Shown here: positions 15,815 through 23,960 of the stretch, piece after piece
Position numbering within the stretch: the stretch's first letter is position 1
Layout of the letters: every line of letters starts with the position of its first letter
NCBI RefSeq assembly: GCF_025465275.1
Contig: NZ_JAODNK010000086.1
Location: 85,524 to 149,523 of the forward strand
Length of the DNA stretch: 64,000 nucleotides
From: Nocardia sp.
Lineage (GTDB): Bacteria; Actinomycetota; Actinomycetes; Mycobacteriales; Mycobacteriaceae
Reading direction: 5' to 3'
Program-made: the position numbers and the translations under genes
Notes under the pieces: model-generated
What the model saw: the letters and a program-made list of their open reading frames with translations, nothing else
The model's database searches: none
Told to the model about the DNA's origin: nothing

Positions 15815-16972
15815 GTGGTCGCCGTGAGTGATGAACCAGCCCTCTCGCCCGCGGCGAGACCGGATGACACCGGGCGTGAGCCCGATCCTGATGCCGTGCC
15901 CACGAGCAACGGCCAACTCCCCGCCGAACCCAGCATCGGGACGAACAGCGGGCCTACGGGTACTACCGCCGAGACCGGCTCCGGCCCAGGCGAAATCAGT
16001 ACAACGAGTACCGGATCCGGCAACGGCAACGGCGCGCGAGTCGGCGGGGCCGCGACGGACGCCGCTGCGCTCGATGCCTACTCGAGAACTGTGATCGCGG
16101 TGGCCGCGTCGGTGACGCCACATGTCGCCAGCGTGCAGACACGGCGCGGAGGCGGGTCCGCGGTGGTGTTCACCGATGACGGGGCGCTGCTGACCAATGC
16201 GCACGTGGTGGGGACGGCCAAGAACGGGGTCGTCGTCTTCGCGGACGGGGTCGAGTCGAGATTCGATGTGGTGGGCGTGGATCCGCTCTCGGATCTGGCA
16301 GTGCTGCGGGCGCGGGGCGGTGCGCCGCGGGCGGTTCCGATGGGAGACGCCGACGGCTTGGTGGTGGGGCAGCTGGTCGTCGCAGTGGGTAGTCCGCTGG
16401 GCCTGGCCGGATCAGTGACCGCGGGGGTGGTGAGTGCACTCGGACGCTCGGTACCGGTCGGGAACGGCCGCGCGGCACGCGTGATCGAGGACGTGATTCA
16501 AACCGACGCCGCCTTGAATCCAGGCAATTCCGGTGGCGCGCTGGCAGATTCAGCCGGTCGAGTTGTCGGTGTGAATACCGCCGTCGCGGGAATCGGACTG
16601 GGCCTGGCGATTCCGATCAATGTCACCACACGCCGGATCATTACCACCCTGCTGCACGAGGGACGGGTGAAGCGGGCCTATCTCGGCGTTGTCGGGGTAC
16701 CCGCTCCCCTGCCCGCGGCGGTCGCCGAACGCACCGGGCAGAGCGGCGGACTGCGCATTGTCGAGGTAGTGCGCGGTGGCCCCGCCGACCGCGCCGGATT
16801 ACGCCGCGGCGACCTGGTGCTGAGCGTGGCGCGCCGCGAAGTCCGTGACGCACAGGGCATTCAGCGCCAACTCTTCGGCGACGCCATCGGCCGCGCGATG
16901 CCGGTGACGGTACTGCGCAATGGCGCGATGGTCGATGTGATCGCCGTACCCATGGAACTCACCGTCGATTAG
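15815..16972 (+). CDS. Trypsin-like serine protease with PDZ domain
   Basis: An HtrA/DegP-like protease of 385 residues. After a 90-residue Gly/Thr/Pro-rich segment without signal peptide or transmembrane helix, the protease domain shows His in TNAHVV, Asp in DPLSDLAVL and Ser in GNSGGAL. A PDZ domain follows from about residue 290 (GLRIVEVVRGGPADRAGL). The absence of a membrane anchor is unusual for this family in actinomycetes, so the protein may be cytoplasmic or use an anchor missed by the start choice (GTG 15815 or 15824). The stop overlaps by 3-4 bp the end of a transposase fragment on the other strand. Confidence 0.88.
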   Translation: MVAVSDEPALSPAARPDDTGREPDPDAVPTSNGQLPAEPSIGTNSGPTGTTAETGSGPGEISTTSTGSGNGNGARVGGAATDAAALDAYSRTVIAVAASVTPHVASVQTRRGGGSAVVFTDDGALLTNAHVVGTAKNGVVVFADGVESRFDVVGVDPLSDLAVLRARGGAPRAVPMGDADGLVVGQLVVAVGSPLGLAGSVTAGVVSALGRSVPVGNGRAARVIEDVIQTDAALNPGNSGGALADSAGRVVGVNTAVAGIGLGLAIPINVTTRRIITTLLHEGRVKRAYLGVVGVPAPLPAAVAERTGQSGGLRIVEVVRGGPADRAGLRRGDLVLSVARREVRDAQGIQRQLFGDAIGRAMPVTVLRNGAMVDVIAVPMELTVD

Positions 16973-17133
16973 TACTGCAACCACGCCAGCGCGAGCATCG
17001 ACAGCGTGATGTGCGCGTACCAGGCCCGCCAGGAACGCACCTGGTAGTGATCGAGCCCGGCCTCGTTCTTGCCCTGCTGGAACCGTTCCTCGACATGCCA
17101 GCGTGATCCGGCGACCCACGCCAGATCCGCAGC
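16969..17133 (-). mobile_element. C-terminal remnant of an IS701-like transposase
   Basis: Reading the minus strand gives a frame ending at 16969 with VAGSRWHVEERFQQGKNEAG, then LDHYQVRSWRAWYAHITLSM and LALAWLQY. This matches the DDE-transposase C-terminus of IS701-type elements, where the catalytic Glu lies in the W-x-V-E-E-x-F-Q motif. Only about 55 residues survive; upstream the frame passes into the promoter of the next gene. No inverted repeat was found. The ORF track does not show it. It is non-functional and marks an old insertion or deletion. Confidence 0.7.
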
Positions 17134-17165
17134 ACGGACGCACCGTTCGATCCGAGGTGACGACC

Positions 17166-17966
17166 ATGACCTTCCTCGTCACCGGAGCCACCGGCAACGT
17201 CGGCTCCGAACTCGCAAGACTCCTTGCCGACCGTGGCTTGCCCGTGCGCGGAGTCTCACGGCGACCACCCGCTGAGGTTGCCCTCGGCGTGGGCGTCGAC
17301 AGCGTCCACGCCGACCTGCTCTCAGCTCAGACCATGGCACCAGCGTTCGCCGGCGTCCAGGCGGCGTTTCTGTTGGCGTCGGGAAACGAACGTGAACTGC
17401 TCGAGATCGCCGCGCGGCAGGGCGTGAACCGCATCGTGCTGCTATCAACGATTGCGGTACAAAGTCGGCCGGATTCATCGATCGGTCGCGACCACCGGCA
17501 CTGCGAACAGGCCGTCACCGACACCGCTGCGGAATGGACCATCCTGCGCCCCACCCACTTCGCCTCGAACGCGAAAGAATGGGCGCCTCAAATCCGCAGT
17601 GGCAGCCAGGTCACCGGCCGGCAGCCAGACACCGCCCTACCGGTCGTGAGCCCGACAGACATAGCCGCTGTTGCAGCCGAAGCGATGACCGCGGCCAGCT
17701 ACTCGCAGCAATACCTGCACCTGACCGGCCCGTACGCGATCACCGCCCGCGCCCGGCTTGCCACAATAGGACGAGTCATCGGCAAAACACTGCGGTACGT
17801 GAAAACGATGGCCGATATCGAACCCCACCTCCACGAAATATCAAATATCCGCGACAACCCATTACCGCTGGAGGTCGTGGTCACCGACACCGTGCGAGAC
17901 GTCACCGGCACCACCCCAGAATCCTTCGAAGCATGGGTCCGATCCCACGCCGACACATTCCGATGA
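17166..17966 (+). CDS. NmrA-like NAD(P)-binding protein (SDR family)
   Basis: An atypical short-chain dehydrogenase of the NmrA/HSCARG type, 266 residues. The Rossmann motif VTGATGNVGSELARLL is at the N-terminus; AAFLLASGN and ILRPTHFASN mark later strands. The YxxxK pair is not evident, so it may be a redox sensor or an NAD(P)H:quinone reductase-type enzyme. The ATG at 17166 follows GAGGTGACG. It sits directly beside a transposase remnant and a 760-bp empty stretch and uses slightly less GC-rich codons towards its 3' end, so it may have been acquired. Confidence 0.82.
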   Translation: MTFLVTGATGNVGSELARLLADRGLPVRGVSRRPPAEVALGVGVDSVHADLLSAQTMAPAFAGVQAAFLLASGNERELLEIAARQGVNRIVLLSTIAVQSRPDSSIGRDHRHCEQAVTDTAAEWTILRPTHFASNAKEWAPQIRSGSQVTGRQPDTALPVVSPTDIAAVAAEAMTAASYSQQYLHLTGPYAITARARLATIGRVIGKTLRYVKTMADIEPHLHEISNIRDNPLPLEVVVTDTVRDVTGTTPESFEAWVRSHADTFR

Positions 17967-18726
17967 CGACAGGGGCTGGGACCAACAGGGAGACTGAGTG
18001 ACCCCGAGAGTCCGCGCGGTCAGTTTCACGAGCTGGCGCCTCGTACAGATAGATCGGTGGGATAACCGAGTGTCGTTTTGGCCGTTCACCTTTCAGCGGT
18101 GATGCTGCCGGTGGAGGTGGTAACGGTGGCACGGAAACCGGAAGTGTTCGTCTGAGCGGTGACCCCGGCGCCTGCCATTGATCGCTGCGTCACCGCCAAC
18201 CGCGCGGCGGCCTCCTGGGCGACCGGCCCCTAACCCGATCCAGCTCGGCTGGGGGGCCGATCACCGCCGCTCGGTGTACTGCGGTCTGCCAGCGCGTTTC
18301 CTCCGTGGTGAGCACACCACGATCGGACAGCGACGAATCCCCGGCCCTTGCAGGTTCTCGATCGATCTTGCGCCGCCGGCCCCATCCGACTTCGGGCTTC
18401 GTGGCCGATTCTCCCCGCGTTTTCGGCCGTCCTTCTCACCGAAGTTGCGCTTTCTTCGCTGGTCCAGAACCGTTGACCTATCCGTCCGCTGCCGAACCCG
18501 TAAGGTTGCGATCCGGTGCTGATACGGCGATTCTCGGTGCCGCCGGTGAAGGATCGGAGTGCGCTCGGGGCGGACTCGGCGAGGACCCGCAGTTCACTGA
18601 TCGATCCAGCGGACCCGATGCAGGTGGCCGGCAGTATCAGGCCCGGCAATCGCATTACCGGCGGCGCGGCCACCCACTCACCTGAGTGCCGTTGCAGTAT
18701 TAGCCGACCGCGCGGTCCTACCCGGG
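17967..18726. other. 760-bp region without a recognisable gene
   Basis: Several short ORFs cover this stretch on both strands, but none shows the codon bias of its neighbours, a plausible ribosome site or a recognisable domain. It follows an NmrA-like gene next to a transposase tail, so it may hold decayed sequence. A minus-strand stretch at about 18540-18660 reads PGLILPATCIGSAG and could be a fragment of an old gene, but I do not recognise it. Confidence 0.5.
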
Positions 18727-19002
18727 TCAGGACGCGGTGCGCCTGGCGGTGTCGGACAGTACGGGCTGCCAGTTCTCAGCCAGGTCCTCGAGCGAGATAC
18801 CGAGGGCGCGACCGAGTGCGACGACCGTACCGAACGCCGGGGTGGGCAGCCGCCCGGATTCGATCTTGCGCAGCGTCTCCGGTGAAATACCGGCCGCAAC
18901 CGCCACCTCGGCCAGATCACGCTCGGCGCGGGCGGCGCGAAGCGCGGCGCCCAGCCGGCGGCCCGCTTGGACCTGAGCCGGAGTCAAGGGAAGTCGCACC
19001 AT
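18727..19002 (-). CDS. XRE family helix-turn-helix protein
   Basis: A 91-residue Cro/C1-type DNA-binding protein. The HTH is AEVAVAAGISPETLRKIESG, followed by a helix LGRALGISLEDLAE. The ATG at 19002 is preferred over the ORF-track 19038 start, which would translate through an operator repeat. It is divergent from map with 77 bp between, and two near-identical palindromes lie in that gap. Its size (DNA-binding domain only) suggests a simple dimeric repressor of the aminopeptidase gene and itself. Confidence 0.87.
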   Translation of the reverse strand: MVRLPLTPAQVQAGRRLGAALRAARAERDLAEVAVAAGISPETLRKIESGRLPTPAFGTVVALGRALGISLEDLAENWQPVLSDTARRTAS

Positions 19003-19020
19003 GTCCACCACCCTACGGTT

Positions 19021-19064
19021 GGTATAAAAATACCGCAACCCGCTATGGTCGGTATTAAAATACC
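19021..19064. promoter_or_regulatory. Twin palindromic operators GGTATNAAAATACC
   Basis: GGTATAAAAATACC (19021-19034) and GGTATTAAAATACC (19051-19064) are two 14-bp palindromes with perfect 5-bp arms, 30 bp apart (about three helical turns). They are AT-rich islands in a high-GC region and lie exactly between the divergent XRE and aminopeptidase genes. The second ends 16 bp before the map start codon. Confidence 0.75.
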
Positions 19065-19079
19065 GATACGGAGGTTGTC

Positions 19080-19847
19080 ATGGTGGAACTCAAGTCCGCG
19101 GCGGAGATCGCCCGCATGCGGGTGACAGGAGAATTTGTCGCGGCGGTGCTCGCCGAACTGCGCGCGAAGGCCGCGATCGGCGTGAACCTGCTGGAGCTGG
19201 AAGCCCATGTGCGCGAACGCATTCGCGAGCGCGGCGCCACCTCCTGCTACTGGGACTACTCACCGTCCTTCGGCCGCGGACCCTTCCGCAATACCGTTTG
19301 CCTGTCGGTGAACGACGCTGTGCTGCACGGCCTTCCGTTCGATTACGCCCTGCGCGACGGCGATGTGCTGACCATGGACCTGGCCGTCGACGTCGACGGC
19401 TGGGTCGCCGACTCGGCCACCACCGTCATCGTCGGCACCGCCGACCCCGCCGACACACGGCTGGTGCGCGCCACCGAAATCGCGCTCGACGCCGCCATTT
19501 CCGTGGCACAGCCCGGCAATCGGATCGGCGATATCTCCGCCGCCATCGCCGCGGTGGCCCGCGACCACGGCTACCCGGTGAATACCGAATTCGGCGGCCA
19601 CGGCCTGGGCCGCACCATGCACGAGGACCCGCACATCTCCAATGCCGGGCGCCCGGGCCGCGGCTACCAATTGCGCCCCGGCCTGACCATTGCCATCGAA
19701 CCGTGGTTCGCACGCACCACCGACCGGGTGATCACCGATCCGGACGGCTGGACCATTCGCTCCGCCGACGGCTCCCGCACCGCACACTCCGAGCACACAA
19801 TCGCCATTACCGCCGACGGTCCGGAGATCCTCACCCACACTGCCTGA
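19080..19847 (+). CDS. map: Type I methionyl aminopeptidase
   Basis: A pita-bread metallopeptidase (M24A) removing N-terminal Met from new proteins, 255 residues. The two-metal ligands are visible: Asp in DLAVDVDG, Asp about eleven residues later in VADSAT, His in GGHGLGRTMHEDP, Glu in AIEPWF and Glu in SEHTIAI. The ATG at 19080 follows GGAGG. It is paired with a small divergent XRE regulator and twin operators, so this copy is probably conditionally expressed and not the housekeeping enzyme. A 13-bp hairpin follows. Confidence 0.93.
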   Translation: MVELKSAAEIARMRVTGEFVAAVLAELRAKAAIGVNLLELEAHVRERIRERGATSCYWDYSPSFGRGPFRNTVCLSVNDAVLHGLPFDYALRDGDVLTMDLAVDVDGWVADSATTVIVGTADPADTRLVRATEIALDAAISVAQPGNRIGDISAAIAAVARDHGYPVNTEFGGHGLGRTMHEDPHISNAGRPGRGYQLRPGLTIAIEPWFARTTDRVITDPDGWTIRSADGSRTAHSEHTIAITADGPEILTHTA

Positions 19848-19880
19848 ATCCCGCTCAGCGCCCCCCGAGCGCCCTGCAAT

Positions 19881-19911
19881 AGTGCCGCCGTGTTCGATAC
19901 ACGGCGGCACT
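19881..19911 (+). terminator. Strong hairpin terminator after map
   Basis: Perfect 13-bp arms AGTGCCGCCGTGT / ACACGGCGGCACT, loop TCGAT, followed by TTCTGTCT. Confidence 0.8.
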
Positions 19912-19990
19912 TCTGTCTCAAATAGCCCTCTCACCTCGGCGTTTGAATACGCGCTTGACCAGGACATGTGACCCAGCTAACGTTCCGGTC

Positions 19991-20008
19991 ACTAAGCGCC
20001 CGCTTAGT
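19991..20008. promoter_or_regulatory. Candidate TetR operator ACTAAGCG-CC-CGCTTAGT
   Basis: A perfect palindrome with 8-bp arms and a 2-bp centre lies 40 bp upstream of the secreted-protein gene. Its form (TAAGCG/CGCTTA) is typical of actinobacterial TetR operators, and a TetR gene follows downstream of the secreted-protein gene. Confidence 0.6.
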
Positions 20009-20048
20009 AGATTCCAGTGACTGACGACACACCGCTGTAAGGACAAAG

Positions 20049-20741
20049 ATGAGGAAGATTGCCGCCACCTCCGCGCTGCTGATCGGCACCGCCGTCATCG
20101 GCTGTGGAACGGCCAACGCCGCGCCCGCCCCCATCGCACCCGTGAACTACACCGCGAAGACCCTCGACAATGCGGCGCTGATCTCCACCGACACCGGCTC
20201 GCTGGCCGTCGAGGACGGGGCGCTGAAGATCAAGGCGGCCGACGGCACCATGGTCGCGGGCACCGAATTGTCTTTCCGCGTCGATGATTTCGTCTTCCCC
20301 GTCGCGGCCGATATCTCCGGCCGCACCGCCACCCTCACCCCGCAGTTCGATATCGCGCACGCCGCCTACAAGCCGGTGGCGTTTGTGCTCGACGATGCCG
20401 GCCAGCGCGAAGCCCTCGCCTGGCAGCGCCTGACCAGCACCATCCTCGCCGGGGCCGCGGTCGGCACCGCGATCGGCGGAGTCGGCGGCGGCGCGGTCGG
20501 CTGCGTGCTCGGCGGCGCGGCCGCCGGGGCCGGGGCCACCCTCGCCACCGGCATTATCGGCGGCCTGTTCTCCTTCCTGCCCGCCGCCGCGGTCGGCTGC
20601 ATCGCGGGCGCCGCCGCAGTGGCCGCATTGGGAACCATCGCGGGCACCCTGCTGGTTACCGCTCCGGTCATGCTGGCCGCCGCGGCGCAATACTTCACGA
20701 CCATCAACGCACCCCTGCCCGCACCGCGCCCGGCGAACTGA
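20049..20741 (+). CDS. Secreted protein with C-terminal glycine-zipper membrane region
   Basis: Family not recognised. The 230-residue product has a signal peptide (ends about AANA-AP, residue 25), a polar beta-rich domain of about 90 residues, and a long hydrophobic C-terminal half full of GxxxG repeats (GTAIGGVGGGAVGCVLGG, GIIGGLFSF). It resembles in architecture the products at 25118 and 37431, sharing the order signal peptide, beta domain with short V-x-Y and V-x-L elements, and glycine-zipper hairpin; this copy has a longer hydrophobic part. Such tails can insert into membranes as oligomers. It is followed by a TetR gene in the same direction and preceded by a TetR-like operator. Confidence 0.7.
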   Translation: MRKIAATSALLIGTAVIGCGTANAAPAPIAPVNYTAKTLDNAALISTDTGSLAVEDGALKIKAADGTMVAGTELSFRVDDFVFPVAADISGRTATLTPQFDIAHAAYKPVAFVLDDAGQREALAWQRLTSTILAGAAVGTAIGGVGGGAVGCVLGGAAAGAGATLATGIIGGLFSFLPAAAVGCIAGAAAVAALGTIAGTLLVTAPVMLAAAAQYFTTINAPLPAPRPAN

Positions 20742-20848
20742 GGCATCGGCCGGTGAACGCATGGATCACGCCCGGCGACCACGGGCCCGGGCGTGCTCCG
20801 CGACCGGCCGCCGTACACCCGAAACCCGCTCCGCGCGATAATGTTTCG

Positions 20849-21544
20849 ATGGGTATAGACCACACACCGCCGGCCGACGCAGTTCCGGTCACCGGCGACG
20901 GCCACCCGCCCGGCGGCAATACGACACTGGCAACCGCGCTGGCGAACTTCGAACCTTCCGAGCGCCGCTATCCGGAAGGTCAGCGCCGGGTCTTCCTCGC
21001 CGCCATCGAGGCCTTCTCCGAACGCGGCTTCCACGCCACCACCACCCGCGATATCGCCGCCCGCGCCGGCCTCAGCCCCGCCGGACTGTATGTCCACTTC
21101 CGATCGAAAGAGGAAGTACTACACCGTATTTCCCTATCGTCCATGCGGCTGACCGAACAGGTCGCCGCGACCGCCGCCGCCGGGCCGGGCACGGTCGCCG
21201 ACCGGCTGGCCACGACCATTCACGACCTCACGGTCTGGCACGCCGAGCACAGCGCCTCGGTACGAGTGGTCCTGCACCATCTGACCGACCTCACCCCCGA
21301 GCATCACGCCGAGGTCGTCACTGTCCAGTACGCCATCTATTCCGTGGTCCGCGATCTGGTCACCGAGGGCGCGGCGGCGGGCGAATTCGACATCGCCGAA
21401 CCCGGCCCGACTGCCCTGGCACTGATCTCGCTCTGCATCGATACGGCCCGCTGGTATCGGCCCAGTTACCGCCGCACCCCCGAACAGATCGGCACCGACT
21501 ACGCCGCTGTCGCCCGGCGCATGGTCGCCGCCCACTCCGGCTGA
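20849..21544 (+). CDS. TetR family transcriptional regulator
   Basis: A 231-residue TetR protein. A disordered N-terminal stretch of about 45 residues precedes the HTH TTTRDIAARAGLSPAGLYVH and FRSKEEVLHRI. The ligand domain ends in TARWYRPS near the C-terminus, a signature also present in the TetR at 61834, suggesting a shared subgroup related to lipid-responsive regulators. The ATG at 20849 is taken as start; the ORF-track 20753 start lacks support. It lies 107 bp downstream of the secreted-protein gene and probably binds the ACTAAGCG palindrome upstream of that gene. Confidence 0.85.
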   Translation: MGIDHTPPADAVPVTGDGHPPGGNTTLATALANFEPSERRYPEGQRRVFLAAIEAFSERGFHATTTRDIAARAGLSPAGLYVHFRSKEEVLHRISLSSMRLTEQVAATAAAGPGTVADRLATTIHDLTVWHAEHSASVRVVLHHLTDLTPEHHAEVVTVQYAIYSVVRDLVTEGAAAGEFDIAEPGPTALALISLCIDTARWYRPSYRRTPEQIGTDYAAVARRMVAAHSG

Positions 21545-21561
21545 GCAGGCGGCACTCAGCT

Positions 21562-22272
21562 CTACCGCGCCAACCAGCGCTGCAGTTCGGCGACAATATC
21601 CAACTCGGCGACGACCACCGCGCGGTCGTCGGCCGACAGGTCGAGCAACTCGATCTCCGCGATCAGTTGCGCCACCCGCACCGAATCATCAGCTGCCGCG
21701 GCGATTTCGGCGAGCATTGCCAGCGCGCGAGCGCGATCCACGGCGGCAGCGGTCGCACCGTGCCTGCGCAGACCGGTGTCGATGACGCGCACGGCGGCGG
21801 CATCGTCATTCTTGGAGTCGCGCAGGACCCGGGCATTGTCCAGCACTCGCGCCAGCCCCTGGAGCTCCTTCGACCCGCCGTAGTCCGGATCGGGTTCATC
21901 GCGCTGGATATAGATGACGGTATTGCCGACCGGATCCACCACGGTGAACCGAGTCTGCCCCGGCCGGAACCGCGTGATGCGCGGAATTCCGCGTGCCGGG
22001 ATCTTCCCGTAGCGCGTCCGCAGCGCTGCGGTGAATTCGGTGTGCCAGGGCTCCACCTCATCGACGAGCACCAGGCATCCGATATTCGCCTGCTGCGCAT
22101 CCAGATCCTTCGGAGTGGGCCCGAAGTGCAGATCGAACCCGCTGCGGTGCACTGCCCCATAGGTATACGGGCGGGTCTGCTCGTAGGTGACGGTGTATCC
22201 GAGCGTGCGATAGAAGTCGAGCGTCTCCGGTAGGTTCCCGCCCCAGAGCATCGGAACCGACGTTGCTGCCAT
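21562..22272 (-). CDS. VOC (glyoxalase/bleomycin-resistance fold) protein
   Basis: A 236-residue protein whose first 120 residues form a glyoxalase/VOC module (VPMLWGGNLPETLDFYRTLG, then RFTVVDPVGNTVIYIQR). The C-terminal half is helical and has no recognised domain. The ATG at 22272 is chosen; the longer ORF-track frame has non-conserved low-complexity sequence. VOC proteins bind small hydrophobic ligands or act as metal-dependent isomerases; here the substrate is unknown. It is convergent with the TetR gene, only 17 bp away. Confidence 0.82.
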   Translation of the reverse strand: MAATSVPMLWGGNLPETLDFYRTLGYTVTYEQTRPYTYGAVHRSGFDLHFGPTPKDLDAQQANIGCLVLVDEVEPWHTEFTAALRTRYGKIPARGIPRITRFRPGQTRFTVVDPVGNTVIYIQRDEPDPDYGGSKELQGLARVLDNARVLRDSKNDDAAAVRVIDTGLRRHGATAAAVDRARALAMLAEIAAAADDSVRVAQLIAEIELLDLSADDRAVVVAELDIVAELQRWLAR

Positions 22273-22386
22273 TCGAAAATCCCTCCATGCGGTGGTCTCG
22301 AACCAGCCTATGAGCCCGCGGCGACACGCGCCTATAACCCGTCTGCGGGGTCTGCCGCCGTCCCCGGCACGGGATAGGCTGCAGGC

Positions 22387-22770
22387 GTGGATAATCCGTT
22401 CGGCCCCGCGGGGACCGCCAAGTACGTCCTGCTGACCACCTTCAAAAAGGACGGCACCCCGGTCGGTACGCCGATCTGGGCGGCGCTCGACGGTGGCCGC
22501 CTCTATGTCTGGACGGTCGCCGACAGCTGGAAGGTCAAGCGCGCCCGGCGCAATCCGCAGGTCACGGTGCAACCGTGCGATGTGCGCGGCAAGGCCTCGG
22601 GTGAGGTCGTGCAGGCCAAGGCCACCGTGCTGGACGGGGCGGGCAGCGAGCGGGTGCGCGGGCTGATCAAGCGGCGCTACGGGTTGCAGGGCCAGCTCGT
22701 TGTCGGTGCCAGCACGCTGCGGCGGGGCAAGGACGGCACCGTCGGCATCGAGATCACCGCCGACGCCTGA
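22387..22770 (+). CDS. PPOX-class F420-dependent oxidoreductase
   Basis: A 127-residue split-beta-barrel protein of the pyridoxamine-phosphate-oxidase-like F420 reductase type. It opens with FGPAGTAKYVLLTTFKKDGT and GTPIWAALDGGRLYVWT, then KVKRARRNPQVTVQPCDVRG, all typical of short F420-binding members. The GTG at 22387 is the start. Such enzymes use F420H2 to reduce quinones or other small molecules. It is convergent with the HxlR gene (21 bp between stops). Confidence 0.87.
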   Translation: MDNPFGPAGTAKYVLLTTFKKDGTPVGTPIWAALDGGRLYVWTVADSWKVKRARRNPQVTVQPCDVRGKASGEVVQAKATVLDGAGSERVRGLIKRRYGLQGQLVVGASTLRRGKDGTVGIEITADA

Positions 22771-22791
22771 CGGGCGCCTTTCGACTCGTAC

Positions 22792-23331
22792 TCAGCCGGC
22801 CGAACGATTCGAATCGGCCGGCTCCGCTGTGTCGTCGAGCCCGAACCTGCGCCGAACATCGGGGCGTGCCAAGAGTTTCGGCGGATATCCGGGTCCGGGA
22901 CGCGGGGTGACATCCGGCCATTCGAGGCGTTCTCCGCAATGTGAGCAGACGACCTCGGCCTCGGCGTCATGACCACAGCCCTCGTGCCGGGTGACAACGG
23001 GCGGACCCGCTTCCCCCGAGAGCCAGCGATCTCCCCACGCGGTCATTGCCAGCAGGACGCCGTAGAAATCGCGGCCGGACTCGGTGAGCACATACTCGTG
23101 GCGGACCGGCATGGTCTCGTAGACCTGCTTCTCCAGCAGTCCCGCCTCGACGAGTCGGCGCAGCCGCTCCGAGAGCGTATTGCGGGCAATCCCCAATTCC
23201 TGCTGAAACTCGTCGAACCGGCGGATGCCGTAGAACGCCTCACGCAGCACCAGGGGCGTCCACCAGTCGCCGAGTAGGTCCATGGTGCGAGCCACCGAGC
23301 AGGGCCAGTTCGCGAACGACGTGCGCTTCAT
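22792..23331 (-). CDS. HxlR family winged-helix regulator
   Basis: A 179-residue HxlR-type MarR-like regulator: CSVARTMDLLGDWWTPLVLR, then GIARNTLSERLRRLVEAGLL, the recognition region. The C-terminus is longer than usual and carries four cysteines with a His-rich start (HEGCGHDA..VCSHCGE), which looks like a small zinc-ribbon tail. It is divergent from the SRPBCC/LLM pair, with a perfect 7-bp inverted repeat in the gap. HxlR proteins often sense aldehydes, quinones or redox stress, which fits neighbouring oxidoreductases. Confidence 0.88.
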   Translation of the reverse strand: MKRTSFANWPCSVARTMDLLGDWWTPLVLREAFYGIRRFDEFQQELGIARNTLSERLRRLVEAGLLEKQVYETMPVRHEYVLTESGRDFYGVLLAMTAWGDRWLSGEAGPPVVTRHEGCGHDAEAEVVCSHCGERLEWPDVTPRPGPGYPPKLLARPDVRRRFGLDDTAEPADSNRSAG

Positions 23332-23345
23332 ATCGCAATCCTAGC

Positions 23346-23364
23346 GAGTCTCTCTTCGAGACTC
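23346..23364. promoter_or_regulatory. Candidate HxlR operator
   Basis: GAGTCTC-N5-GAGACTC is a perfect inverted repeat 15 bp upstream of the HxlR start and about 25 bp before a weak promoter (TTGCAC-N18-AACTAT, 23390-23419) aimed at the SRPBCC gene. Confidence 0.55.
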
Positions 23365-23447
23365 AGCAGATAAGAATCATGGACAGCTCTTGCACCCCTG
23401 AGTCTAGCTACGCAACTATGGACGTCAACGGATGGAAGGAGCTCGCT

Positions 23448-23960
23448 GTGGAATGGACCGGACAGGTGTACGCGGATACCCCGACAGTGTCGGCGGAGAC
23501 GTACATCGAAGCCGCGCCGCGCCAGGTGTGGGAGTGCGTCAGCGATATACAGCTCATGCCCCGGCTGAGCGCGGAACTGCGGAGCGTCGAGTGGCTCGAC
23601 GGTGCGAGCGGACCGGCGGTCGGCGCCAGGTTCGCCGGGCAGAACGTGCACGATGCGCTCGGCAGCTGGGAGACGATCAGCACGGTCGTCACGTACGAGC
23701 CGGAACACAGCTTCGCCTGGGCCGTCGGATCGCCCGAATACCCTTCCAGCATATGGCGATTCACGCTCCGGCCGGAGGGCTTGGGAACCGTGCTCGAGCA
23801 GTGGATGCAGATGGGCCCGGCCCGATCCGGCCTCAGCTACGCCATCGATGCCATGCCCGACAAGGAGCAGAAGATCGTCTTCGTGCGCCTGCGCGAATTC
23901 GAGAGTGGTATCGAAGCCAACCTCGCCGCCATCAAGACCCTGCTGGAACGTGAGGCGTAA
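23448..23960 (+). CDS. SRPBCC family protein (polyketide cyclase/START-like)
   Basis: A 170-residue START/Bet v1-like lipid- or ligand-binding fold: TYIEAAPRQVWECVSDIQLM, then a WRFTLRPEG strand and a long C-terminal helix. The GTG at 23448 is chosen because GGAAGGAG stands 6-7 nt before it; the ORF-track ATG at 23379 and an ATG at 23418 have no ribosome site, and a plausible promoter overlaps them. Its stop overlaps the ATG of the downstream LLM gene (TAATG), so the pair is coupled and probably under HxlR control. Confidence 0.85.
   Translation: MEWTGQVYADTPTVSAETYIEAAPRQVWECVSDIQLMPRLSAELRSVEWLDGASGPAVGARFAGQNVHDALGSWETISTVVTYEPEHSFAWAVGSPEYPSSIWRFTLRPEGLGTVLEQWMQMGPARSGLSYAIDAMPDKEQKIVFVRLREFESGIEANLAAIKTLLEREA

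Noticed and set aside
18230-18673. 147-residue minus-strand ORF in the empty stretch
   Set aside because: No ribosome site, mixed codon use, no recognisable domain; kept only as a note within the intergenic entry.
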